NCBI GenBank assembly: GCA_000444245.1
Contig: ATSW01005236.1
Coordinates: 1-24,083, forward strand
Direction: 5' to 3'
From: Botryllus schlosseri
Lineage: Eukaryota > Chordata > Ascidiacea > Stolidobranchia > Styelidae
DNA: 24,083 nt
Shown: positions 20,601 through 24,083 of the stretch, piece after piece
How the letters are laid out: the number at the start of each line of letters is the position of its first letter
Position numbering within the stretch: the stretch's first letter is position 1
The notes under the pieces: model-generated
Told to the model about the DNA's origin: nothing
What the model saw: only the letters and a program-made list of their open reading frames with translations
Database searches by the model: none
Made by a program: the position numbers and the translations under genes

Positions 20601-21386
20601 TACATAGGCTATCATGCGTTCCTTACAAAATTTATCTAGAGGTGGTCAGTAACTAAGTACTTCTACTTGTTGAAGTACTTCAGGTAGATTTACCCTACTT
20701 TTCCTGCGTACTCAAGTGGTTAATATTTCATACAACTTCTATTTGGCAGATTTCATTTTCACGCAAAACTAGGCCTGCAATAATTATATTTTACCTAATT
20801 GTGAATCGCTACTTTCACTTCTACTTGAGATAAAATAATTCTCTGGAATGAGACTAATACCGATGTAGCATATGCATTATGGAGAATCGAAGAATTCTAA
20901 TGAATCAGTATTGAACTTTACCGATATGAATAATTATTCAAATAGGAAAACATGGAGACAATTTTGTCATCTTACGTAATGAAATCAATATTGTGTTTAG
21001 ATAAGCAAGATCCTGCTCGATTGCACAGAAAAAGAAGAAATCATTGATTGGTCGTTGATTGAGACTTGCTGGAAAAAGTATCAAGTATGATTCCTGATTC
21101 TATTCTCAAAGTATTTTCAAACGCATTTATATTTACCTATCATTTTATATGACTTGAAACCAATCATCTCTTCGGTGGCTATATTAAAGTCCGGGATAAA
21201 CTGTTCTTTGCATTTTAGTTGGATCTCCTGGATATTGCCGTGAATGGTTTGATACCTGTCCAGGATTACAGCCGAATTTTGGAGCGCAGGACAGCAATTT
21301 CCGTTTTTGGCAATATTCATGCCATGTTTTACGTTGGGAACGCAGATGAATTCTGGAAGACGTTAGAAGCTTGTCGGCAAAAGATG
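4192..21386 (+). CDS. NLR-type receptor gene (NACHT + LRR), partial at the 5' end, seven exons visible
   Basis: Inferred exon chain: 4192-5613, 7305-7618, 15341-15391, 15908-16012, 18506-18631, 19124-19279, 21219-21386. Junction phases agree at every step (phase 1, then phase 0 five times), giving an open message of 2342 nt. Domain order is a pre-NACHT segment, NACHT ATPase, winged-helix-like region, leucine-rich repeats, then an unrecognised C-terminal region. NLR proteins are cytosolic sensors that oligomerise on nucleotide binding and signal in innate immunity or cell death; that role is inferred from the family. Any N-terminal effector domain (Death, CARD or similar) would lie upstream of the window. 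The introns total about 14.9 kb and are rich in DNA transposons. The 3' end is uncertain: the last exon could be followed by more exons beyond the window, or run into a stop at 21408-21410. Confidence 0.85.
5614..7304 (+). other. Intron (phase 1), hosts a 1032-bp hAT element
   Basis: GTGAGT donor at 5614, CTTGACAG acceptor ending at 7304. Without the hAT insertion and its duplicated 8-bp target the intron would be about 650 nt. The unoccupied part (5614-6244) holds only a short GTTT run near 5879-5892 and a TATATAT patch. The pyrimidine tract before the acceptor is weak. Confidence 0.85.
6253..7284. mobile_element. hAT non-autonomous element, 1032 bp, beside a splice acceptor
   Basis: Perfect 13-bp terminal inverted repeats CAGAGATGCCACT / AGTGGCATCTCTG and a perfect 8-bp target-site duplication CATTGTGT (6245-6252 and 7285-7292). 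Just inside both ends lie several copies of TCTGGGTTTTTC in the same orientation: four to five on the left, three on the right. These are probably subterminal transposase-binding repeats. A run of ten C occurs near 7011-7020. No transposase is recognisable. The right end is only 20 nt from the next exon. Confidence 0.95.
7305..7618 (+). CDS. NLR exon: start of the leucine-rich repeat region
   Basis: A 314-nt exon, phase 1 in and phase 0 out. The split codon made with the NACHT exon is G|TC (Val). It begins with a polar linker (SDQKQKQQALYQSIRSQLHD) and GDGDGYVRMELY, then LRR-like sequence: ISLNRDEAHIVGSFAARN followed by SLRSLNLRFCSIDDEILS and IIARCLENRIR. The LxxLxLRFCxIxDE pattern is that of NLR (ribonuclease-inhibitor-like) repeats, which usually sense ligand or hold the protein inactive. 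The donor CGA|GTGAGT is close to consensus. Codons are richer in CpG than the flanking introns. Confidence 0.88.
8454..8646. mobile_element. Short MITE, 193 bp, GCAATGTTCC ends
   Basis: Left end GCAATGTTCCATCTAATTTT; right end reverse-complemented GCAATATTTCCTCTAAGCTG. Flanks carry TTAGCA on both sides (8448-8453 and 8647-8652). If the element is drawn two bases shorter on the right, the duplication becomes 8 bp with one mismatch. The interior is rich in GTGCGCA/TGCGC motifs. It resembles widespread short hAT-type elements with AGAGGGAAC-like ends. It is non-coding. Confidence 0.8.
9021..9433. mobile_element. Foldback hAT-type MITE, 413 bp
   Basis: Ends TAGGGCTGTTC and, reverse-complemented, TAGGGCTGTTTTAAAAAAAC. 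The terminal inverted repeats extend about 80 bp and share GGTTACGTGATTAAATCGTT followed by AGGTTGCCTTA. The 8-bp target-site duplication is GTGAGCAA / GTGTGCAA (9013-9020 and 9434-9441). The right part holds two subunits with TTGGAATTGAGTCAAATTTG-like cores on the minus strand, also found in the elements at 16157 and 22445. A perfect inverted pair GGATTATCC / GGATAATCC lies at 9111-9137. Confidence 0.93.
9879..9975 (+). mobile_element. Solo hAT terminus
   Basis: CAGTGGTTTTCAACCGGTGT continues into GCCGCGCC and CGCGAGACATTTCTTC. This closely resembles Charlie-type hAT ends (CAGTGGTTCTCAA...). No matching opposite end or target-site duplication was found, so the right border is arbitrary. Confidence 0.5.
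10646..11062. mobile_element. MITE with TTTAAAAC-rich inverted ends, about 417 bp
   Basis: Left end TAGGGTTGCATTTAAAACAA and right end reverse-complemented CGGGTTGCATTTAAAACAAA form the terminal inverted repeat. The right arm repeats TTTAAAACA-like words, including GTTTAAAACATGTTTTAGAC. The flanking octamers ACTAAAAA and ACAAGAAC match at 5 of 8, so a target-site duplication is doubtful. A hAT origin is likely from the TAGGGTTGC start. Non-coding. Confidence 0.7.
11232..11275 (+). mobile_element. Solo hAT-like terminus
   Basis: CAGACCTTGGCATTTGACGG followed by GCCGCGGGC resembles hAT ends of the CAGGGGTGGGCAAA...GGCCCGCGGGC type. No partner end was found, and the extent is arbitrary. Confidence 0.4.
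11477..11545 (+). mobile_element. Two abutting hAT-type termini
   Basis: CAGGGTTGTAACC (11477-11489) is the end of the GACTCGAGTC family. It overlaps the start of CAGGGCTGTGAAGTCGGAGT (from 11489), a different and widespread hAT terminus. Partner ends were not found. It may mark one element inserted into, or recombined with, the end of another. Confidence 0.5.
11570..11860 (+). repeat. Dispersed repeat, copy 1 of about 280 bp
   Basis: Similar to 21895-22145 in the same orientation. Shared blocks, in order, are GTGAGG, TATAAACG/CGTAAACG, TTGRAATTTGGTTCA, a GGGTTTCT-like motif followed by GAGCCAAGG/GGGCCAGGG, and ACATAAACCTGTAGACTC versus GCATAAAACTGTGAACTC before a GCGCAC/GAGCAC...GCC block. 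Divergence is substantial. No terminal repeats were identified for this module. Confidence 0.6.
12086..12160 (+). mobile_element. hAT-like terminus, CATACGTCCGG type
   Basis: CGGATTGCCATACGTCCGGA runs into TTTTCCCGGACATGTTCGG. This matches the common end style CAGGGTTGCCATACGTCC; the element at 22160-24005 has related TTACCATACGTCC ends. No partner end was found nearby, so it may be a fragment. Confidence 0.45.
12422..12937. mobile_element. hAT-like MITE, GACTCGAGTC family, 516 bp
   Basis: Left end TGGGGGTTGTAACTTGTAAC and right end TTTAGAACCCTG, with flanking octamers ACTAAAAT (12414-12421) and ACTACAAT (12938-12945), 7 of 8 identical. Both subterminal regions are packed with GACTCGAGTC and GAGTC words. 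The middle (about 12600-12830) aligns along its length with the middle of 13552-14110, for example TTGATATCGAATGG and GAGTCATATGACTTGG. It is inserted in a patch rich in AATTACAATTAC. Non-coding. Confidence 0.88.
13552..14110. mobile_element. hAT-like MITE, GACTCGAGTC family, 559 bp, nested in the Harbinger element
   Basis: Starts CAGGACTGTAACCAAGTCAC and ends TTACAACCCGG. It is flanked by a perfect 8-bp duplication ATGTGCAC (13544-13551 and 14111-14118). Both subterminal regions carry tandem GACTCGAGTC / AAGTCGAGTC words; the interior is homologous to 12422-12937. The open frame at 13501-13935 crosses this element and is not a gene. The nesting shows it moved after the Harbinger insertion. 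Confidence 0.95.
14113..14204. repeat. 54-bp tandem duplication with GTGCAC palindromes
   Basis: GTGCACTGTGCAGCATTGTG followed by CACAGAGAGGGATGTTTT starts at 14113, and with one change at 14167, a period of 54 bp. The second copy is partial, about 38 bp. It lies inside the Harbinger element directly beside the nested hAT, whose target site ATGTGCAC is part of this repeat. Confidence 0.85.
14271..14450 (+). CDS. MADF-domain ORF of a Harbinger element, truncated
   Basis: A 59-residue frame from ATG at 14271 to TAA at 14448-14450. CFNELLIQQVQDNPCLYNMS followed by YKDMKLKESVWKSISQDFG fits the N-terminal two-thirds of a MADF (Myb/SANT-like) domain: a leading LI..V..nP.LY block, a central Tyr-Lys, and the aromatic W..I..... 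block. Harbinger transposons encode a MADF/Myb-like protein that binds their ends and helps nuclear import of the transposase; that role is family knowledge. The last helix and the rest of the protein are missing. The frame may be an exon with a donor near GCAG|GTTCAC, or simply decayed. It is not a host gene. Confidence 0.65.
   Translation: MQSQTEELCFNELLIQQVQDNPCLYNMSLSSYKDMKLKESVWKSISQDFGVAGSPKKMY
15341..15391 (+). CDS. NLR micro-exon, 51 nt, LRR continuation
   Basis: Seventeen codons, LKLAYRKQFSVAELVNE, phase 0 at both ends. Both splice sites are good: TTTTCTGTTGTAG before it and GAG|GTAAGC after it. It fits between ...CLENRIR and VKEVDLSFNKLS without breaking the frame, and supplies a strand-like LKLAYRKQ plus a helix before the next LRR strand. 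It is too short to call by coding statistics; support rests on the splice sites, phase and position. Alternatives are a chance match or an alternatively used exon, since skipping it also keeps the frame. Confidence 0.62.
15392..15907 (+). other. Intron (phase 0), 516 nt, with an AATTAC-rich patch
   Basis: GTAAGC donor at 15392, CATTCCAG acceptor ending at 15907. Positions about 15465-15600 are rich in ATTACAATTAC words, similar in style to 12318-12420 and 12938-13000, then GTGGCCGCC at 15606. I could not assign borders or a family. Confidence 0.65.
15908..16012 (+). CDS. NLR exon: leucine-rich repeat
   Basis: A 105-nt exon (35 codons), phase 0 at both ends. VKEVDLSFNKLSATALRSLL followed by GHRRIESLSGKLDWE. 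The xxEVDLSFNxLSxxxLxxLL pattern is a canonical NLR-type leucine-rich repeat. The acceptor TCATCATTCCAG is strong; the donor GAA|GTGAGA is good. It joins the micro-exon upstream and the C-terminal exons downstream in phase. Confidence 0.88.
16157..17006. mobile_element. Foldback hAT-type element, 850 bp, modular arms
   Basis: Ends TAGGGCTGTTCAAAAAACCT and, reverse-complemented, TAGGACTGTTGAAAAAAATT. Inverted arms of about 275 bp (16157-16435 and about 16735-17006) surround a roughly 300-bp centre. Each arm has two related subunits built on AAAATTGTTAGG ... CCAAATTTGGCTCAAT ... GAAGCGAAGTTATTG. Flanks ATCTGCAT (16149-16156) and CTCTGCTT (17007-17014) match at 6 of 8. It belongs with 9021-9433 and the arms in 22445-23952. 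Two N bases lie in the left arm or beside it (16389, 16449). Confidence 0.88.
17524..18031. mobile_element. hAT non-autonomous element, 508 bp
   Basis: Left end NAGGGCTGGGAAAAATCGAG and right end reverse-complemented TAGGACTGGGCACAATGATT. A perfect 8-bp target-site duplication ATTATAAC (17516-17523 and 18032-18039). Subterminal regions carry TCGAGTA / GATTCGA words, e.g. CGAATCGACTATTCGAGTA on the left and GTACTCGAATCATTG on the right. No coding sequence. Four N bases lie inside or at the first base. Confidence 0.93.
18506..18631 (+). CDS. NLR exon: C-terminal region, part 1
   Basis: A 126-nt exon (42 codons), phase 0 at both ends: VSHLDNIQVVQLTVDGSWIQ, then LKNKEDVIKISGTMVDGHFT and IK. Alternating hydrophobic residues suggest strands. 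The acceptor ACGATCTCAG is pyrimidine-poor. A second acceptor 24 nt downstream (ATATTCAG, exon from 18530) is also in phase, so the start is uncertain by eight codons. The donor AAG|GTTTGA is weak; reading through would hit TGA at once. No family recognised. Confidence 0.68.
18632..19123 (+). other. Intron (phase 0), 492 nt
   Basis: Weak GTTTGA donor at 18632; strong TTTTATTTTGCAG acceptor ending at 19123. No transposon ends or other features were recognised. The minus-strand frame at 18736-18936 looks like chance. Confidence 0.68.
19124..19279 (+). CDS. NLR exon: C-terminal region, part 2
   Basis: A 156-nt exon (52 codons), phase 0 at both ends: DSNLTFNRAHAVADFAFLGI, then LFDAQFIELKEQIQLLAKQD and DLRKISEFKLNK. 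The second half looks helical and amphipathic. The acceptor TTTTATTTTGCAG is strong; the donor AAG|GTATTA is acceptable. It follows GHFTIK of the previous exon in frame. I do not recognise the domain; it does not show a clear LRR consensus. Confidence 0.8.
19280..21218 (+). other. Intron (phase 0), 1.9 kb
   Basis: GTATTA donor at 19280, TTCTTTGCATTTTAG acceptor ending at 21218. Patches rich in AGTACTT lie at about 19605-19680 and 20645-20720, a composition seen at ends of some hAT elements, but borders could not be set. GAGTGCAGTGCCCCTTTC near 20300 may be another transposon end. The open frames at 19327-19578 and 20394-20615 are not supported. Confidence 0.65.
21219..21386 (+). CDS. NLR exon: C-terminal region, part 3
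   Basis: A 168-nt exon (56 codons), phase 0 in and, if spliced, phase 0 out: LDLLDIAVNGLIPVQDYSRI, then LERRTAISVFGNIHAMFYVG and NADEFWKTLEACRQKM. The acceptor TTCTTTGCATTTTAG is strong. The donor ATG|GTAGTA is plausible. If unspliced, the frame adds nine residues to TAG at 21408-21410 and would be the terminal exon; no clear AATAAA signal follows closely. The function of this segment is unknown to me. Confidence 0.78.
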
Positions 21387-21574
21387 GTAGTACTTATCAT
21401 CCAGTTTTAGTTGCATTGGATGTATTGAACGTTCTCCTACCACCATCGCACGTTTATCATTGAGTTATGCCGCACAGTACGAGTCCCATCCACATGAATT
21501 AAGTTCTATCCCATGCCCGAGATATCCATCGCAGTTGCGGAGTTCGTGATTCCTTGTACTTTGTTCATCTAAAG
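21387..21574 (+). other. Downstream intron or 3' UTR
   Basis: Follows the last supported exon. No further exon in the expected phase was found to the right edge of the window. Whether this is intron or 3' UTR cannot be settled from the sequence. Confidence 0.4.
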
Positions 21575-21660
21575 TAGGGGTGTCAAACTCAACTGGCGTA
21601 GCGGGTCAGAGTCAAACTTTATGAGCACTCGCGGGCCGGACCAGTCAAATGATTCCAAAA
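21575..21660 (+). mobile_element. Solo hAT terminus, TAGGGGTGTCAAACTCA type
   Basis: TAGGGGTGTCAAACTCAACT followed by GGCGTAGCGGGTCAGAGTC and CGCGGGCCGGACC is a widespread hAT end, usually CAGGGGTGTCAAACTCA...GGGCC. The partner end was not identified; the element may extend to the repeat at 21895-22145. The right border is arbitrary. Confidence 0.6.
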
Positions 21661-21894
21661 TATTCCACTTAAATCCATGCCCCTGTTTTCACTTGAATAC
21701 TTTATTATAAAGCTTATACGCATTATATTATTCACGTTATATCACGGCCATCTGGTTCTATTCCCTCAATACCTTTATTATTTGCAAAGAACCGAATTGG
21801 CGAAATTACGATGAATGGCCGGACCGACGATATACGTTGGCGAATTGCTATGCTTACTTTATTTTAGTCGGAATCTGACAATCCTGTGTAAGCA

Positions 21895-22145
21895 TTGTGA
21901 GGTATACAAGCGATTTGACCGTAAACGTACACGTTGAAATTTGGTTCATGATTTTTACATCGTGATTCGGGTTTCTCCAGGAGCCAAGGAGATGTTGAGT
22001 GGTAAGCGCAAAAGAAGTGCGACCACATATATTTAAATTATATATTGGTGTCATAATTATAATCCACTTCTGTAGATAACTACTTTGTGGTCCGTTTTTG
22101 CATAAAACTGTGAACTCACTGACACTGAGCACTTTTTCGCCTCAT
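21895..22145 (+). repeat. Dispersed repeat, copy 2
   Basis: Diverged relative of 11570-11860 in the same orientation, with matching blocks GTGAGG, CGTAAACG, TTGAAATTTGGTTCA, GGGTTTCTCC, GAGCCAAGG and GCATAAAACTGTGAACTC. It directly precedes the transposon at 22160. The minus-strand open frame at 21854-22132 covers it and is probably incidental. Confidence 0.6.
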
Positions 22146-22159
22146 AATTGAGTGTCGAT

Positions 22160-24005
22160 TAGGGTTACCATATTTTGGGAATCTGAAAAGAGGACACCTT
22201 TTAAAAAAAATCAGACTTGCAATACAGGAGTGAAATTTGAAAAGATTGGCAAATTTATTCCAATTTTATAGTTGTTTGAGTAAAAAAAAGGTCACCATTC
22301 TGGCTCAACTCCCGAAAGACCTGCCAGAGCGTTACTTCAGTACTTATTTCAAATTTCTCAGTTGAATTTTCACATACATTTTACCAGAATTTTCAAAAAA
22401 GAAGACAAATTCTGGAAAATAGGTCATTTGAGTGTGCTAGAACATTGCACACCAAATTCGATTCAATTCCGACCAGTAGAAACTGAGGTCACTCCAATTG
22501 AAATTTCGGTCTTTTTTTGAATAATAGTATTTACGGTGACCAATTTCAACACACCGACACTACCAAAAATCGTGTTTCAGGTATGCCCAAAGTGGCAGGG
22601 ATGTCTTTTCCACTTGTTTTACTCTTGACAAGGTCCCAGGATGGGGTTTGAATGAAGACATCGCCAGTGAACGAAAAAATATATGACACGGATTGCCTGG
22701 AAATTGGTCCACTTCATTGAAATAGACATATTAAAACGATGGTGAGAAAATTTTCAAATAGAGTACTCAACACACTAATATTAACGACCACGAAAAGAAA
22801 ATGAATTGACAAGCAAGTAAAATACAGGTAGGTATATATATTTCTCAAGTGATAGTCATATCTAGAAGTATTTTTTCTCAGACAAATTTAGGTTGACGAA
22901 ATCTATCCCAGTTAAGCCGGGCATATTTTACTGATTGCAAATTCGCCATTCCCAAAACCTCATCCACAGAGACATCTGTTGCATTCCTCTGCAGCTCAGT
23001 GTTTGAATATTTCTCTGTTGTTTGACATTGACTGATCCAGGATGCTGAAAATGGTACTGATTGCAATACATAATGGGCTATGCCACTGAATAGTATTTAT
23101 GATTTGAAAAACATTTCTGATACTTCACATATGCTAGATTCGGGTAAACCAAATGGTAAACCAGTGAGCTTATAAAGCACATTAGTCATTTTCTGGTCTT
23201 TCAATATCACCAGGACCCCCTTGTCATATAGTTATAAAGGCATTGGTGTTTTACCACGATATATGGATACAATTAGATTATAGTAACCGAATATGGAGAG
23301 AGGATGACACGAATAAAGGACGATAACTTTTGATGGGAAGAAGATCTGTCACGATGCCCATAAGTCTTATAATAAGCCTGTGATGGTACTTTAGGAGTGG
23401 TGCAGGGCAAATAATAAAATATCATATAATATCAAATTGTATCGTGAAGAAATGTACATTGGACCGACCAAGAATATAGATCACTTGAGAAATATATTTT
23501 CCTGGATTCTACCTGCTTGTCAGTTCATTTTCTTTTCGTGGTTGTTAATTTCGGTGTGTGTATAGTAGGCCTACTCTATTTGAAAATTATCTCATCATCG
23601 TTTTGACATGTATATTTCAATGAAGTGGACCAATTTCCAGGTAGTCCGTGTCATATATTTTTTTCGTTTACTGGCGACGTCTTCATCCAAACCCCGCCGT
23701 AGGCCCGTATCAAGATCAAAACAAGTCAAAAAGACATCACTGCCACTTCCGGCATACCTGGAATACGATTTTTGGTCATGTCGGTGTAACGAAATTGGTC
23801 ACCGTAAATACTATTATTTCAAAAATGACCGAAATTTCAATTTTTGTGACCACGGCTTCTACTGTTTGGAATTGAGTCAAATTTGGTGTGCAACGTTTTT
23901 TAGGTAACTAAGCCGATGAAATTTAAAAAAAAGTATTTTTAAAACACCCCTAGTGCTCCTAGAACACTTTCAAAAAAGTCAGAAAAGAGGACGTATGGTA
24001 ATATA
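22160..24005. mobile_element. hAT-type element, 1846 bp, interrupted by a nested foldback element
   Basis: Left end TAGGGTTACCATATTTTGGG and right end reverse-complemented TATATTACCATACGTCCTCT, both leading into a GAAAAGAGGAC / TCCTCTTTTC block. The 8-bp flanks GTGTCGAT (22152-22159) and GTGTCAAT (24006-24013) match at 7 of 8. Removing the nested part (22445-23952) leaves about 340 bp. Non-coding. Confidence 0.85.
22445..23952. mobile_element. Nested foldback element with arms of about 410 bp
   Basis: Inverted arms 22447-22853 and 23480-23895 match over nearly their full length: GCACACCAAATT near the outside, ATTTACGGTGACCAATTTC and TTGGTCCACTTCATTGAAAT in the middle, TTTCTCAAGTGAT at the inside. 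The loop is 626 bp. The right end (TTTTTAAAACACCCCTA) matches the ends of the 9021-9433 element; the left end lacks about 60 bp of this terminus. Direct repeats GTGCTAGAACA (22434-22444) and GTGCTCCTAGAACA (23953-23966) flank it. The loop has a minus-strand frame at 22878-23066 that I do not recognise. Confidence 0.82.
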
Positions 24006-24083
24006 GTGTCAATGGCAGTGACTTGTTGCTGATGGTGACTACAGTGTAACCTCAACAACACGGTCGTATGGTTATAATTTGAC

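Noticed and set aside
22560-22625. Possible exon after GTGTTTCAG at 22580
   Set aside because: Stops soon in phase 0, and the same sequence occurs inverted in the other arm of the foldback element.

Overview
The window reads as a transposon-rich, AT-rich animal genome segment. It has spliced exons with GT/AG borders, a NACHT-LRR (NLR-type) receptor gene, and many non-autonomous hAT elements with 8-bp target-site duplications. NLR genes of this kind are typical of invertebrates with expanded NLR sets, such as tunicates, amphioxus, echinoderms, hemichordates and cnidarians. A marine invertebrate deuterostome is my best guess, with low confidence. There is no prokaryotic-style gene packing, no tRNA or rRNA, and no CRISPR array. 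Isolated N bases occur in two clusters.

One host gene can be supported, on the + strand. Its first visible exon (4192-5613) carries the NACHT ATPase. An exon at 7305-7618 starts the leucine-rich repeats. A 51-nt micro-exon (15341-15391) and an exon at 15908-16012 continue them. Three more exons (18506-18631, 19124-19279, 21219-21386) encode a C-terminal region I do not recognise. Junction phases agree throughout: 1/1 at the first junction and 0/0 at all later ones. Together they give an open message of 780 codons plus a split first codon. The 5' end of the gene lies left of the window; the 3' end is uncertain.

Left flank (1-4191): an alternating two-type satellite (1-1008), an unremarkable AT-rich stretch, an internally deleted hAT copy, an 80-bp tandem duplication with hairpins, a G-rich transposon terminus, and an 808-bp hAT element.

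The introns are transposon sinks. Intron 1 holds a 1032-bp hAT element that ends 20 nt before the next exon. The 7.7-kb intron holds at least six elements, including a PIF/Harbinger element with a MADF-domain ORF, which itself hosts a 559-bp hAT element. Later introns carry a foldback hAT of 850 bp and a 508-bp hAT with a perfect target-site duplication. The right end (22160-24005) is a hAT element split by a nested foldback element whose roughly 410-bp arms could form a giant hairpin.

The most interesting points are the unidentified C-terminal region of the NLR, the micro-exon, the hAT insertion beside a splice acceptor, and a foldback family with modular arms present three times. All calls come from reading the sequence; no search was run.
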